In this document: in pieces, positions 1 through 11,020 of the stretch
How positions within the stretch are numbered: the first letter of the stretch is position 1
How the letters are laid out: every line of letters begins with the position of its first letter
Assembly: GCF_905475465.1 (NCBI RefSeq)
Contig: NC_062243.1
Location: 2,686,001 to 2,750,000 of the forward strand
Reading direction: 5' to 3'
Origin: Pieris napi
Taxonomy: Eukaryota; Arthropoda; Insecta; Lepidoptera; Pieridae
Length of the DNA stretch: 64,000 bases
Notes under the pieces: model-generated
Seen by the model: the letters and a program-made list of their open reading frames with translations, nothing else
Databases searched by the model: none
Told to the model about the DNA's origin: nothing
Translations under genes and position numbers: made by a program

Positions 1-248
1 TAATTCCAAATTTAAATCCGAAAATATTCAAAAATTCTTCTTGTAAAAATTCAAATGACAGGCCAAATCTCGTGACTTTTACCACAGACTATAACAATAT
101 CACAATTAAATAAAAAGTCAGTTTTGTCACAGAACAGATAATTAAAAATGTAAAAGGATTATAATTATTTATTAACGTATTTTCTATTTTTATAACCATT
201 ATTATCTATCAAATTCAAAATTGTGATCATTGAAACCCGGAATTTGTT
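1..248. other. AT-rich stretch without recognisable gene
   Basis: I see no open coding segment or repeat here. The last exon of PGRP-A, expected further left on the minus strand, is not in this stretch: there is no codon run for the G-H-x-Q-x-S/C-P-G end of the domain. Confidence 0.5.
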
Positions 249-261
249 TAACAAACATTTA

Positions 262-518
262 AAAGCGTGCGACTCTTATCCCTGAGGCTGTAGGTTCGAA
301 CCACGACTATGTACCAATGAAGTTTTCTGTCTATGTGCGCATTCAACACTTACTCGTATGGTGTTGAAAATTAGTGAAATGTATTAGATCTAAAAAGTCA
401 ATGTCGTGTACACAGATGTGGCACAGATGGCTATTCACCTACGTGCCTATTAGAAAAAAACACAATACAGATACAGAAATCTGAGGCCCAGGCCTAACAG
501 GTAGCGCCTTGATTTTTT
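262..518 (+). repeat. SINE family 1, old diverged copy
   Basis: The tRNA-like head is recognisable (gcgtgcgactcttatccctg, then a B-box-like ggttcgaacc), followed by the body (tgtgcgcattcaaca) and the tail (gaaatctgaggcccaggcct ... gtagcgcc). The A-box end is missing. It sits in intron 3 of PGRP-A. Confidence 0.8.
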
Positions 519-800
519 GACACCAATTCTAAATCATTATTACCTATTTATTTTATTACAAAAGCAATTAATGTGTTTTCCAGTTGTACCTTTTTTATAC
601 ACACTACATACTAGGTCAGTTGATACAAAACTAAAATCAAAATCTGTGAGCGGCGAGTTTACATACAATTTGTTTTGTGTTTCAAAGAATATATATGGGA
701 TACAAGTCTTCAAATTACTCATATACGTCAAGGATGACGAACGTATAAACCGAATCCCAAATCAAACGGGTTTTACGATGCGAACTCTGCAAGTACTCAC

Positions 801-919
801 TATTATAGTTCCCTATAAAGGATATGCCGATGGATTTGCTGTTGTAACCGTACGTATGGGCGCCGACGTGGAGCCAGCCACAGCCTTCATATATTTTCCC
901 ATTACCGCCTACAAGAAAT
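801..919 (-). CDS. PGRP: PGRP-A exon 3 (core of the PGRP fold)
   Basis: Acceptor TTACAG ends at 920 and donor GTGAGT begins at 800. The 119-nt exon reads F-L-V-G-G-N-G-K-I-Y-E-G-C-G-W, then G-A-H-T and S-I-G-I-S-F-I-G-N-Y-N. It ends in phase 1, as does the matching exon of PGRP-B. The plus-strand open frame over 517-930 is only its antisense shadow. Confidence 0.88.
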
Positions 920-3900
920 CTGTAACATAAAAGTTTTACTTCAAGACATTTTATATTCGTTTAAGTATTCATATAAACATGCTTATCTATGTTCCTTTTA
1001 TGTCAGTTCAATACGTTAACAAAGTTTCTATACTATATTTTATTTATCAAATTTTCAAATTGTACTGGATATTCAGTATATTTTCTACTTAAATTTCTTT
1101 AAAATAAACTGCAGTGTGTGTTAACTTAAAACAAAAGAATGGCGCGTGTTATTCTAAATGGTCAACAGCGACATGTGACATTGTTACCTATTCTTTCTGT
1201 GATTCGCGTGACGCGTTTCGTTTGACAGTGATTGGTCAACAAAAGCGCATCGACTTTCATTTTTCTCCTAAGTTAATTTAAAAGCAATATTGTCGCTTCT
1301 TTTATTTAACATTCCTTCAATACACTAAATTTTATAATAATAATAATTTATTGATTGCAAGAATATGGTACAAAAATGTGTAAGGTGGTACAATTGTAAG
1401 TTCGCATACTCTGCCACACACAATGGCGCGCAAATTTCCCTTAAGGAATTTTATATTTTACATTATTAGTCAAAGTCAATTCTTATATTATTTGTATCGT
1501 ACATATATTATCATACTTTATTAAATTTATATCAACTACACTGTCTCATGCAAATAATCATTTATTGAATAGTACATTCGCTCCAAAAGTAATACACCAT
1601 TGTTTAAGTGATTTACGGAATATTTCTTTCGCTTTTTGTAACTTCTATATAAACACTAAAATATACTCACGACATGCCAATATCCCAGTATCCTAACTCA
1701 TCGACTTGATAATTTTGTATACTCCGAGCAGCCTCAGTACAAGTGCCATCAGTCGAACAAAATGGAGTAACTGTATGCTGAATAATGACTAGGTCTACAG
1801 GCCTGAGGAGGTAGCTCACGTGAATGGGTTTCAAACCTCCCCACTCCTTCTTCGACACGATAGAGGGGCATGCTGTAATAGATTTACATATTATTTTTAA
1901 TAGATTTACGGTGCTGTTATTAACAAAGATGCTAATAACGATTTCTAACAACTGGAACTTCTCTCGGGGTCTCTTTCGCCTTCGATTCGAAGAAACAGAT
2001 ACAAACTATTGATCCTACATTAATGTTTGATACTAGTTATGTATAGATTTAATATTCCTGTATATTAAATATTTTTTAAGTGAAAACTTCTTTAGCGGCG
2101 TTGTACCCTTGTTGGAATGGGTAAAAAAATTTAAACTCGCGTCAGGACAAATTCGTAAGACGGTTGTTTTTTTAAAGGAATATTAACCTTGGTGCTATAT
2201 TGTTACGGTTTCAATTAATTTGTCTCTTTCCTCAGATACATTGATGCATGTGGAATTGGACCTTAAGTCTTAATTTTGCGAAACGTCTAAAGCTTTATTA
2301 TTAATGATTTGGTCAGACTGACGATGGATGGAGAGTAGACAGCTGGCGCGGCGTATTTAATGTAATATAAATTGTAATGTTTGTGAATGATAGCCCAATA
2401 AATAAATATTGTATTCTACCACATAAATGATAGTTCTTTTATACTGATAATTAATGCAATTCGTGCAAAATTATTCCCTAACCATTCCAAAATATCAAAA
2501 ATGCACAACATTAATATTCAAGTTTTCACTTCTGCCGGCACTCCGAAGTGCAACCCGTCGTTTGCAAAAAAAGAGTACGATTTTACATGAATAACAATCT
2601 AGTCTATACAATAATAATTATGGCTAATAAGTAATATTATGTTGACTTAATTTCCTGCAATACTAATAAATAGCTTAAAATAATGTTCATTAACAGTCCT
2701 TGTGTTCCGAGAACCGCATTTGCACTTATATTCTCTACACAATATTTTTTTACACAAAAGGTTCAGTTCTCTTAAGGCGTTTTATTTCTGTTGTATCAAG
2801 ATGTTTATTGCCTCAGCATTCACATGGCTATGTAGCGAGTTCTAAGGCAAACGGTTTCGCCGTATTTAGGACTGTATCCATATCAAGATCCTTGTGGATA
2901 CTTTTAATTTTAATATACCATGGTGTATTGGCAATGTCCTGAACAACCTTGTTCTGAAACCTTTATCAAATATTAAATATAAAACGCCTATTTTTATACA
3001 ATTAGCAACTTAGTTTGGAGTTGTCTTTTGTTCAGAAGATAAACTACTCCTTACCTATATGGAAATTATATTCGTTTTTGCAACAAACTCTTAAGCGACA
3101 GAGAATTATCACAGAATAAATTTAAAAACTCTCGTTAATTGTTAATCAATCAATAAAGCTTTTTATAAATTTGTCGATTATTTAAATGACTCTATTGGGA
3201 TTGATTTACTCCAGTCCAAACTATTTGTATGACTCAAAACTTGGAGATTAAAAAAGAGTGGCGGAGAGTTTCTTGCAAGTTCTGGTCCGCTCTACGCCAT
3301 TGACTTTCGAACAGGTAGTAAATGTAAATTTAGAATTAATTTAACATCATTTCTGTTGACGATCATAAGTGTACTTGGTTCCCTATATGAATAAATTTAT
3401 TTTAAGCTTCACTTTGAGTTACTAGATTTCTTAATACTTTAATCATTTCTTTTTTGTGCTTGTATACAAAGACATCATCCAGAAGGTCTCTAACGAGAAG
3501 GTTCTGAAACGAGTTGGAATGTCGAAAAAACTTTTGCAGAACATTAAACAACGGAAAGTTGCGTTGGGCCACGTGTTGCGCCATGACCGCTACCACCTTC
3601 TTCAATTAATTATAATGGGTAAAATCCAGGGTAAACGGCGTGTTGGTAGAAGGAAAAAATCATGGCTTCGCAACGTTAGAGAATGGACAGGTATTGCAAC
3701 TGCGGATGAGTTGCTGCATCTGGCACAGGACAAGACACGCTTCAAGATACTGACGGCCAACCTCCAGTAATGGAGAGGCACTAAAAGAAGAAGAAGGTAT
3801 GATATGCTGAACATAATTGAAAATAACTGTTAAAATGTAAGTAGATTTATTTCCTAGCAAGGTTTCTAACAATAGCTCTAATTCCTTCACATACGTACAA

Positions 3901-4838
3901 TATACTACAAGATTTCTGTAGAACTAAAAATACACACTCAAATCATTTAATTTGACCTTATGAGGTTAAGAAAATGCCAGTTCTATCCGGATGTTCCTGA
4001 TTCACATTTGCAGCGTTTTACCAAACTATACTATATCTGTCTCTATCCCGCACATACATTATTCTGTAATTTTATCTCGATCGCACATTTTTTGCCAATA
4101 AATTTTAAACTTTATTGTCTATTTTGGTTCATTTCGTGTTATTTCTTATCTATTGTTGATAAGTATTTAAGATAATTGCGGTGAAACCTCTGATTGTTAT
4201 TAACTTTATATTTGAACTATTTGAAACATGAAATAGATTTGTTAGTTCTTAAACTTCTTATATATAAAGTCATCCTAAAGCCCATTTGGACATATGGCCA
4301 TATATAAAAAAGATTTAATAGTTCAAATACATATTACGTATACACAGATATATGTAACCTAGTTGTCTTGATTCTAAATTTATATTTTTTAATTAAGTCA
4401 TTTTTAGGAGTCTACTGTGTCTTAGAGGCAAATACTATTATTGTTTTAATTTAAATACTACAAATTATACTGCTATAAACGTACATTTGCAGATATGAAA
4501 CATAAAAAGTACTTTTATGAATATTCAGTGACACAAGATAACGTGAATTTGCAGGATTGTGTGACGGCAGAATCTAATACTTTTATGATTTAAATAACTT
4601 GTTTGATAGAACAATAATAATTTATTTTTGTATGGACGTCTCACACATTAAAAAAAAACATTAGCCGTTGTTTAAGAAAAATACTATTGAATGTTAATAT
4701 TTATCTGCATATTTTAACGGTATAAATAGAAGGCTATTTTCGTAACTCTAATAGCCAAATAAACAAAAATATTTAAATCGACTCACACGCATCTGCCAAT
4801 GTCAATCCCAACACGAATATGGCCGTGAAAATTATCAT
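801..4838 (-). CDS. PGRP: PGRP-A, short secreted peptidoglycan recognition protein (3' partial)
   Basis: Gene assembled by hand on the minus strand: exon 1 4838-4787, exon 2 1872-1671, exon 3 919-801, with exon 4 off the left edge. The 373 coding bases visible join in frame (intron phases 1, 2, 1). The product starts with a signal peptide (MIIFTAIFVLGLTLADA), followed by the PGRP domain: S-C-P-x-I-V-x-K-x-E-W-G, the V-I-I-Q-H-T strand whose His is the first zinc ligand in amidase PGRPs, a C-x5-C pair (CSTDGTC) matching the family's conserved disulfide, and G-G-N-G-K-I-Y-E-G-C-G-W ... G-A-H-T ... S-I-G-I-S-F-I-G-N-Y. The Tyr of the I-Y-E-G motif is kept, but the Arg usual in Y-E-G-R-G-W is Cys. 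Such proteins bind bacterial peptidoglycan in haemolymph or gut. Whether this one is an amidase depends on the missing exon 4. Same strand and intron phases as PGRP-B, so the two are old tandem duplicates. Confidence 0.88.
920..1670 (-). other. PGRP-A intron 2
   Basis: 751 bases between exons 2 and 3, bounded by GTGAGT and TTACAG on the minus strand. AT-rich; I see no mobile element or other gene. Confidence 0.75.
1671..1872 (-). CDS. PGRP: PGRP-A exon 2 (start of PGRP domain)
   Basis: Acceptor TATTACAG and donor GTGAGTAT frame a 202-nt exon. It carries the mature N-terminus (C-P-S-I-V-S-K-K-E-W-G-G), the H-T zinc-ligand strand in V-I-I-Q-H-T, and the C-x5-C pair. It ends at D-I-G-M-S, where the PGRP-B exon ends at D-I-G-N-S. 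Confidence 0.9.
3236..3392 (+). repeat. Interspersed repeat R1 ('agagtggcggagagtt')
   Basis: First of five copies. The family reads acttg-gattaaaaagagtggcgg, then an arm pair around the motif ccagttct/agaactgg, then atttgac-gtcataagtg-acttgttacc. Probably the 3' tail of a non-LTR element, to judge from the conserved tail order and short length; the parent ORF is not seen. Confidence 0.7.
3456..3790 (+). mobile_element. Non-LTR retrotransposon 3' fragment (endonuclease-RT type, ORF C-terminus)
   Basis: The frame reads L-G-H-V-L-R-H-D-R-Y, L-L-Q-L-I-I-M-G-K-I, G-K-R-R-V-G-R-R-K-K-S-W-L-R-N and ends at T-A-N-L-Q-stop at 3768-3770. This order (L-G-H, L-L-Q-L-I, G-[RK]-R-x-x-G-R, S-W-L-[RK]-N) is typical of the C-terminus of insect endonuclease-reverse transcriptase LINEs. 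5'-truncated. A frameshifted relative is at 59595-60043. Confidence 0.8.
4787..4838 (-). CDS. PGRP: PGRP-A exon 1 (signal peptide)
   Basis: The 52-nt exon runs from ATG (4838-4836) to a donor GTGAGT (4786-4781). It encodes MIIFTAIFVLGLTLADA, a short hydrophobic leader ending in a cleavable-looking A-D-A. Its phase-1 end joins exon 2 in frame to give A-S-C-P-S-I. I chose it because phase, hydrophobicity and splice donor all fit and the matching exon of PGRP-B has the same design. Confidence 0.8.
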
Positions 4839-4868
4839 TGCAGTGTCTTCACTTCCAAAGTCAATGAA

Positions 4869-4875
4869 ACACTGA
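4869..4875 (-). promoter_or_regulatory. Possible initiator (TCAGTGT) for PGRP-A
   Basis: An arthropod-type TCAGT initiator lies about 35 bases upstream of the PGRP-A ATG on the minus strand. No convincing TATA box stands 28-32 bases above it, only a weak TTATTTTA-like stretch near 4900. Tentative. Confidence 0.3.
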
Positions 4876-5145
4876 CCCGGACCAGTCAGGCCATAGTAAA
4901 ATAAATTATGGCGTGACTGGTTCTGCGAGATATAAAATTGTTCGATGATATTAATTTATCAGAGTTGTATTAATTGTAAGTTTATAATATATTTAATTAA
5001 TGTTATTTACCGAAACTGGGTTTCATTCCCGTTGAAACAATTGTTGTTTCAAGTTGGATGCTGATGAGAACTCTAAAATACAGATTTGAAATACTCTATG
5101 GTTAAGTAACTTTAAATGAAGAACACGGACGTGAAAATTAGACTA

Positions 5146-5386
5146 AGGGTCTGTTTCACAATGTACGGATAAGTTCTACATAAGTTCCAAATTAGCTATT
5201 TATTACTCATTAGTAGGATAAACACTATTGTTGCGTTTCACGACTGTCAGATAGCGCTATTCGTCACATAAAGTCCATTATAAGTTATTAGTCCGATTAA
5301 TGTCAAATAGCACAATTTATCTTCCAAATAATTAATGTGTTGCATAGCTATTTGGTACTTTATCCATGCATTGTGAAACAGACCCT
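5146..5386. mobile_element. MITE M1, copy 1
   Basis: A 241-bp non-coding element with terminal inverted repeats: agggtctgtttcacaatg at the left and its complement at the right (cattgtgaaacagaccct). The repeats continue into cggataa / ttatcca. No transposase. A second copy in the opposite orientation is at 7405-7637. Superfamily unresolved because the target duplication is ambiguous. Confidence 0.8.
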
Positions 5387-5993
5387 AATAAATATTCTAT
5401 CAATAGTGACAGATTGAAATTCTTGGTATTATTGTAGTTCCGTGTATTTAGCAATTTTAAATTCTGATTAGAAATACGTATCTTACTAATTTTTAAATTA
5501 ATTTAGTCTCAGATAGTTGTATATTGGAATTACGCCTCCATGGATTAATGATTAAAGCCTAGGTCCTTTGACTTCTAGTGCAATAAAAATCGTTTAAAAC
5601 TAGGACAAAACATAAAAAAGAATATTCATGAATAGTACCTACGCAAAATGTCGCAGATGTCCAGAGTGAGTCCCAATCGCGTTGCCTCTCTGCTACTAGC
5701 TATGCTGCTAGCTATTGGGAACATTTAAATTCAACCAGATATATTTTTATACCATTTACTTTACACAAATTGTCCAACACATACTTAAATATCACACCGG
5801 AATTGTCTAACAAAAATTACATTTAACAAACACATTATTAATTTGTGATATTTGTAGTCAAACAGGTAAGTCAGCGGGGAAATACCGCTCACCGAAGCTT
5901 ACTCATCAAAAAACACGTTTTAAATTTGTTATATTTAAAATAAAACTTTAAAATGTTTTATCAATTCACTTCCTATCCTTCCAATTTATATAT
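5387..5993. other. Intergenic AT-rich DNA
   Basis: No coding or repeat signal recognised between the two MITEs. Confidence 0.5.
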
Positions 5994-6174
5994 CAGTGTT
6001 ACCCAACCTTTTTTGTCCCATGCCCCACCTTAACCTATCTAAAAATATTAGGTTTGAGGAAGAAATTACTAGGAAATTATTAACGAAACACAGTAATCTT
6101 CGAATAGTCATCGAATCCCCTTAATAGTTAAATGCCCCCCCTGTGGGGCGTGGGCCCCATTTTGGGAAACACTG
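5994..6174. mobile_element. hAT-type MITE, copy 1
   Basis: Starts cagtgttacccaacc and ends gggaaacactg, imperfect hAT-like terminal inverted repeats. The 181-bp interior has no ORF. Flanking 8-mers ttatatat / gcctatat are only partly alike. The better-preserved copy at 19412-19632 supports the hAT assignment. Confidence 0.7.
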
Positions 6175-6503
6175 GCCTATATTTTTTTCTCATTTTATCA
6201 CTAAAAGAGAAATGATCATTAAAAACATGTTTAATTAAAATTATCAAATTTAGTCACGATATACATTGTGGACGCAAAGTAAAGTGACGCAGATAGGGTA
6301 AGATTTAGAGAGACTTAGCTCAAATCTAATGAATACGATGTCAAGAACATAATGGATTTCCTTAGCCTTACATTTCTGTATCCATTTGTTAGATGTTTGT
6401 TGATGTGGGTTAACAGTCTACTGTGTCTGACATACATTTGGGTCTTAGTGTCTCTTCACCGTACGAACAAGTATTAAATGCGCATATAGAAGCGCTTAAT
6501 CTA

Positions 6504-6856
6504 GTATATAAAATTCTCGTGTTACAATGTTCGTTCCCATACTTCTCCGAAACGGCTTGACCGATTCTTATTAATTTTTATGCATATTTAGTAAGTCTGA
6601 GAATCGGACAACATCTATTTTTCATCCCCCTTAATGTTAAGGGTGGTCCCAACCCTAAATGTTTATTTTTATTTTTCGGACAATTTTTATTTTTTTATTT
6701 TTTTATGATACAACATACAAAAATTCATACAACCCCTCTACGATCAACCCTTATTTTTTTTACTGAACAACCCTTAGTTATTTTTATCGAACAAAAAAAA
6801 TGTTTCCTAGAAATAATATACATGCCAAAATGACGTTTGCCGGGTTAGCTAGTATA
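6504..6856 (-). repeat. Interspersed repeat R2 ('ctagctgacc' family)
   Basis: Reads tatataaaattctcgtgt, then cgaaacggcttgaccgatt at one end and ccgggttagctagta at the other. This inverts the family order ctagctgacc ... gagaattttatat. About 350 bp with no ORF; class not determined. Confidence 0.7.
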
Positions 6857-7404
6857 TTTATATCAACCCATAGACCATAATGTAACTGTTTTGACTTAAT
6901 CTCGGAATATTATTCCGAAATAAACTTTTCACCGTTCCCTTATAAAAATATTATTACATACCGTATCTTATTTAGCACAATTACCCCGTTAGATTATTAA
7001 CATAGATGTATATATATTATATATGTTATCTTAATGAGCAAAGGTCAACGTAAGATATGTTCAAGTGAAAACAGCAAAGCATTCCCAAAGAAGATTTAGT
7101 ATAGGGATTTATCGGGATGTAGGCGTTATCCAAACTCTAATAAATCACATGATCAATGTCTCTTAATAAAATTTATTTTAATTTGGTCTACGCAAAATCT
7201 TGAGTGAAACTCCTTAAAGGACAATACTCTTGTTCAATATATTACGTATTTTTATACGCCCACAAAGGAAGATCTATCTCACAATGATGAAAGAAAAATA
7301 GAACAGACATAAATTTTGTAATGAAATGAAAATTTACGATCTTATTTTTGTAAATATTACTTTTATATGTTTTGAAGAGTCTGTCTTGAATTACAATTTT
7401 GACT
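6857..7404. other. Intergenic AT-rich DNA
   Basis: Nothing recognised. Confidence 0.45.
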
Positions 7405-7637
7405 TAGGGTCTTGATCACAATGTATAAATTATTAAAAATAAATATTTAGAAGATTCATTGTGGTATATGACACTTCATCGGACTCATATCTTATGATGG
7501 ACTTCATGTGGCGATAGCGTTTACTGTCCGATAGACAGTCGTGAAACGCAACAATAGTGTTTATCCTACCAATAAGTAATAAATAGCTAATTTGTAACCT
7601 ATGTAGAACTTATCCGTACATTGTGAAACAGACCCTA
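7405..7637. mobile_element. MITE M1, copy 2 (inverted relative to copy 1)
   Basis: The right half (gtcgtgaaacgcaacaatag ... cattgtgaaacagaccct) is the reverse complement of the left half of copy 1. The left terminus tagggtcttgatcacaatg is more mutated. Confidence 0.78.
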
Positions 7638-7844
7638 AATATTGTATTGTACGTTTCAACGTACCGGAATATCATAAGTAGGTAGTTGATAAAATTTGGC
7701 AATCTGTTTTTCTCACTAAAATCAGCTTTAATATTTATTATATTCATTATAGTACTATTCATTTAATTCACCCGACATCATTATGCAACTTTTGTATTTT
7801 ATTTTAGTTTATGTTACTTATTGTAATGTTTTTAATTATACAAC

Positions 7845-7985
7845 CTTGAAGATGACTAAAAAAACCGAGTTGAGCTTGATGTACAGACCCGAGCTGTAGC
7901 GCAATTCGGCTCTATACTTCGAGAGCAAACAACGTCTATGTTGAGAGAACGTTGAGGTATTTGCTACCGTAGCTAAGAAATTGAC
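7845..7985 (+). mobile_element. LINE 3' coding fragment, degenerate
   Basis: Closely matches the minus-strand segment at 28490-28690: both read gtacagacccgagctgta, then cttcgagagcaaacaa, then gtatttgctacc. In that better-open copy the frame encodes T-R-A-x-T-Q-V-R, R-A-N-N-V-Y-G-E, L-K-Y-L-L-P-R. This copy carries in-frame stops. Confidence 0.6.
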
Positions 7986-9108
7986 TACTCGGTCAGTTAT
8001 TAGATAGCTTAAATATTTATTTTTATATGCACTTGTCGCGAGACTGCTATTGTATTAATACAAACCATAGTGGATTTCCAAATGTTATATACTATGATTT
8101 ATATTGTATTATTCTGTAAAATTAAAAAAAAATGGTATATATTTGATACATTAGCAAGAAATGTGGACTAAAGTTGTGTGGTTCTATAATAATCATACGT
8201 CAAAAAACATATACTAACAGATATATGGATGTTTAATGCAAAAGGCAAAGATATTCTTGTATCAAAACTTCAAAGAACTTTTACGGTATACTTATACAAA
8301 AAGATGTTCAATGATGTTAGTTAATGTATGTATTATATATACTATATTATTATATATAGGAATAAAAAATAAGAAGAGAGATCGTTGACTGACTTTCAAT
8401 TGAAGTAGACGTTTTTTTGAGACAATAATATCATTTAATTAGTGTTTATTTCTCTGTTACTCTGCAAGTAAACCTCATAAAACTTAACAGATTTGAACGA
8501 ATAATAATACAGATTGTAATGAATAATAAATTATTAGTAGCTATTGATGCAGATTAATGGCGGTTTTGGTAGTACCTACTAATAGTTAGGTACAGAAGAA
8601 GCTATTTAGAATTTAACACACCATTGCGTTCTTTAATTTGGCAGGCGCTAAATCAAAATTCTATTTGGATAATCCCAATCTTAGATTATAATAAGAAACT
8701 ATAGGAAAGATTTGTATTGAATTACATTAAAAACATTTTTCTATAAACTTATGATATTTTTGCTGAATCCTCTGCTTTGACGAAACAAATTAAATTAAAA
8801 AAAAGAACGACGCAAAGTTTTCAGAAGAGTTTCAGTACTCATTGTTGGCGTGTTTTCAGTTCACAACTGGCCAGGAATGGAATTTCAAGTAGTTTTACGA
8901 GGTTTTTGAAACGAGAGCTACATTTCCTATTATTTCTAACTTAAATTTGAATATGCTTATGTAGGATGTTTGATGGAATTGTTAATTTTAGTCCAGATCC
9001 AACATTTGCTAAATTGAATATGATTTCCACATGAAATTTAAAAAAAGAGCGTGCACACAAAGTGCACATGTCAGAAGTGAAACTTCTTTAATTAATTATT
9101 AGCGTATG
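7986..9108. other. Intergenic AT-rich DNA, 1.1 kb
   Basis: No exon with splice sites, RNA gene or repeat recognised on either strand. Confidence 0.45.
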
Positions 9109-9109
9109 T

Positions 9110-9330
9110 TTGAAGATATTATTGGAATCTCTTCGGATGGCCTATCCATGTCCACTTACGTGGCTAGATGTGCTGGCTCATCGGGGTTTCTCGGCAGCAC
9201 TCCCAAAGTTTATCGTTCGAGATCTTCTCGGGCCAGCAGATACCAAGAATACGGCGAAGACAGCGGTTGACACAGACTTGGAGACGGTGCGAGATGTCTT
9301 TAGTGAGACGTTTCCCACCCTTTGATAAAT
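9110..9330 (-). mobile_element. LINE RT C-terminal fragment (RTE-like), pseudogenised
   Basis: On the minus strand the frame reads V-N-R-C-L-R-R-I-L-G-I-x-W-P, I-S-N-D-K-L-W, then after one stop P-R-K-W-T-W-I-G-H. That order (N-x-C-L-R-R-I, W-P-x-x-I-S-N, L-W, R-K-W-x-W-I-G-H) is characteristic of the C-terminus of many arthropod LINE polyproteins. The plus-strand 71-codon frame here is antisense to it. Confidence 0.75.
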
Positions 9331-9731
9331 AGATTGAAGATTCAGTTTATATAATTTATCAGCAGTTGTTATCTAATCGGGCGTTCAGTTCCGTTGAACT
9401 GTACAATTCGATAAATATATATAAATCAACGGTTAGAGACATTAATAGACTCAACGACCCTAAGTATTTTATATAAAGGTTGAATAACTCAATAAATTAG
9501 TCGCATATAACAAACATTTATCAAGATAAACATACTATTTTAAAATATTTAACGTGATAAAGTATAAACTCGTTACTATAAAAGTTTAAAAATATCTCGT
9601 TATAATTTAATCGCTTGCCGCACCCTGAAAACCTATAAATACGTAAAATATGCAAAAATATAAATATCAAGTATGTGTTGTAAAAATTTAAATTTTTGGG
9701 ATTTTGTTGTGTTGATAGATCATGTTGGCCT

Positions 9732-10105
9732 AGTGGTTTCACTCTCATCAGGTTTGAACTTTCAAAATTCGCCCGTACTGTAAAGAAAACATCGTGAGGA
9801 AACCGGCTTTAAAACATGCTTTAAACCCAAGTCAAATGCTAAAAATAATAATAAAAACTAAAAAACACGCTTTTAAACTATTATTTATTTTTAATTTTTA
9901 GTTAAAAATTTTTCATTTTTTTTTTCGGATTATTGCATTGTCATCAATCTTTGACAGGTGCGCAAAGTTAGAATTAAATCTGTCCGTTAAAAGTGGGTCA
10001 AAATCGAGTCCGAAGGCTGATCACGGGCTTGCCTATAAGAATATGTTTTACAAAACAGACACAGAAATCTAAAGTCCAGACCTAAACGGATATAGGGACA
10101 CACAT
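9732..10105 (+). repeat. SINE family 1, interrupted copy
   Basis: Head gttggcctagtggtttcac and body aaaacatcgtgaggaaaccgg are at 9732-9838. The tail (ggctgatcacgggcttgcct ... cagaaatctaaagtccagac) resumes near 10015. The gap is filled by another repeat at about 9840-10014, so this is a nested insertion. Confidence 0.75.
9840..10014 (+). repeat. Interspersed repeat R3 ('gggtcaaaatcgagtccgaag'-type), inserted in a SINE
   Basis: Shares the core aagtgggtcaaaatcgagtc and gaattaaatctgtcc with copies at 26655-26880 and 60780-60940, where it abuts a (TATG)n or (CATA)n tract. Class unknown; the linked tetranucleotide tract suggests a small non-autonomous element with a microsatellite end. Confidence 0.6.
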
Positions 10106-10385
10106 AAAAACCATGGCCAGTGTTCTCTGATCCCCAATATGAACGTTTTTGCATCCCATTTCAATATAATTTCAATATTCGTAGCGCTGATCTCGCAATT
10201 TCACGTACAAAAACTAAATATTGATATCGGGGCTGCTATTGTTATTGGAACAAAGTATCAAAGCGCTCTGATATAATCTATAAGATACAAACATACTCGC
10301 TAATCTCAAAATCTATATCGTTTTTGTTACAAATACATTAACAAAAACTCGGAACAATTTTTTTTGTACGTGTGTCTTTACTAGG

Positions 10386-10622
10386 ATGATAGAACTATCC
10401 TAACTTGATGCTAATAAGTAATTTAAGTCCAACCTACTTTACTAATAAAGATATTTAACATAAAATAGTGTCCAAACAATACTTACAGTCTCTATTAAAA
10501 GCAAGACACTCTGTTCTTGTGTTCTATTTTTCACTCACCGTTTAGCACTTAATACTAACGTGCACTAACACTAATTCACTAGTTCAAATGGCTTTGTTAT
10601 TTTCAGTTTTCTCTTAGCTCGG
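10386..10622 (-). repeat. Jockey-like LINE 3' untranslated region
   Basis: Near-copy of 37985-38340, which lies directly downstream of a jockey-type ORF C-terminus: both share ttacagtctctattaaa, caagatactctgttcttgtg-type and attcactagttcaaatgg. No coding part is attached here. Confidence 0.7.
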
Positions 10623-10719
10623 AACTAAAGTTTTTGTTGTGTAATAAAATCATATGATACGCTAGTAGCTAAGTGTGAATTTTAATATGCGAGAGTCATA
10701 GTTCTCGACTGAATCTTGC

Positions 10720-11020
10720 TTATAAAAAATTCACCAACAAACGAAATTACGTTTCATTTATTTATACACTCACGCCTTTTTATCGCAGGCATTGAGGCAG
10801 AATCTTCACTTGCTACATCTCTTGCTTCATGTACTCTCATGACGTTCACCGTGCATGCTTGTCAGTTATGGGTTCTTTTGACCTGTTCCTTGTCTAGTTC
10901 GTCTTGGTCAAAGCCTACCCAACCCCACCTCACCATCCATGGTTGCCTTATATATTCTACTCGAAAGCATAGCAGCGTAATGAGCTGCGACCATCATCCG
11001 TTCTACATGGAAGAGGTTAT
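10720..11020 (-). mobile_element. Possible degenerate LINE ORF C-terminus
   Basis: The minus strand shows I-Y-K-A-T-M-D-G-E-V-G-L-G-R followed by shifted frames with C-M-x-R and E-A-R-D-V-like pieces. This recalls the end of RTE-type LINE proteins (G-x-V-G-x-G-R-P-R). Weak. The 118-codon plus-strand frame has low-complexity Ser content and looks antisense. Confidence 0.3.

Larger units (their letters stand above)
1873..4786 (-). other. PGRP-A intron 1
   Basis: 2914-base intron holding a hairpin-type repeat (3236-3392) and a LINE 3' fragment (3456-3790), both in the opposite orientation to the gene. The remainder is AT-rich with no recognisable content. Confidence 0.7.

Noticed and set aside
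517..930. 137-codon plus-strand open frame
   Set aside because: It is antisense to PGRP-A exon 3 and intron sequence; the minus strand has splice sites and a conserved domain.
1190..1260. Possible shared element with 25020-25080 (tgattggtcaac and its complement)
   Set aside because: Similarity is limited to about 20 bases around a CCAAT-like core and may be chance.
9110..9325. 71-codon plus-strand frame
   Set aside because: Antisense to a clear LINE C-terminal motif series (N-R-C-L-R-R-I, W-P, K-W-T-W-I-G-H).
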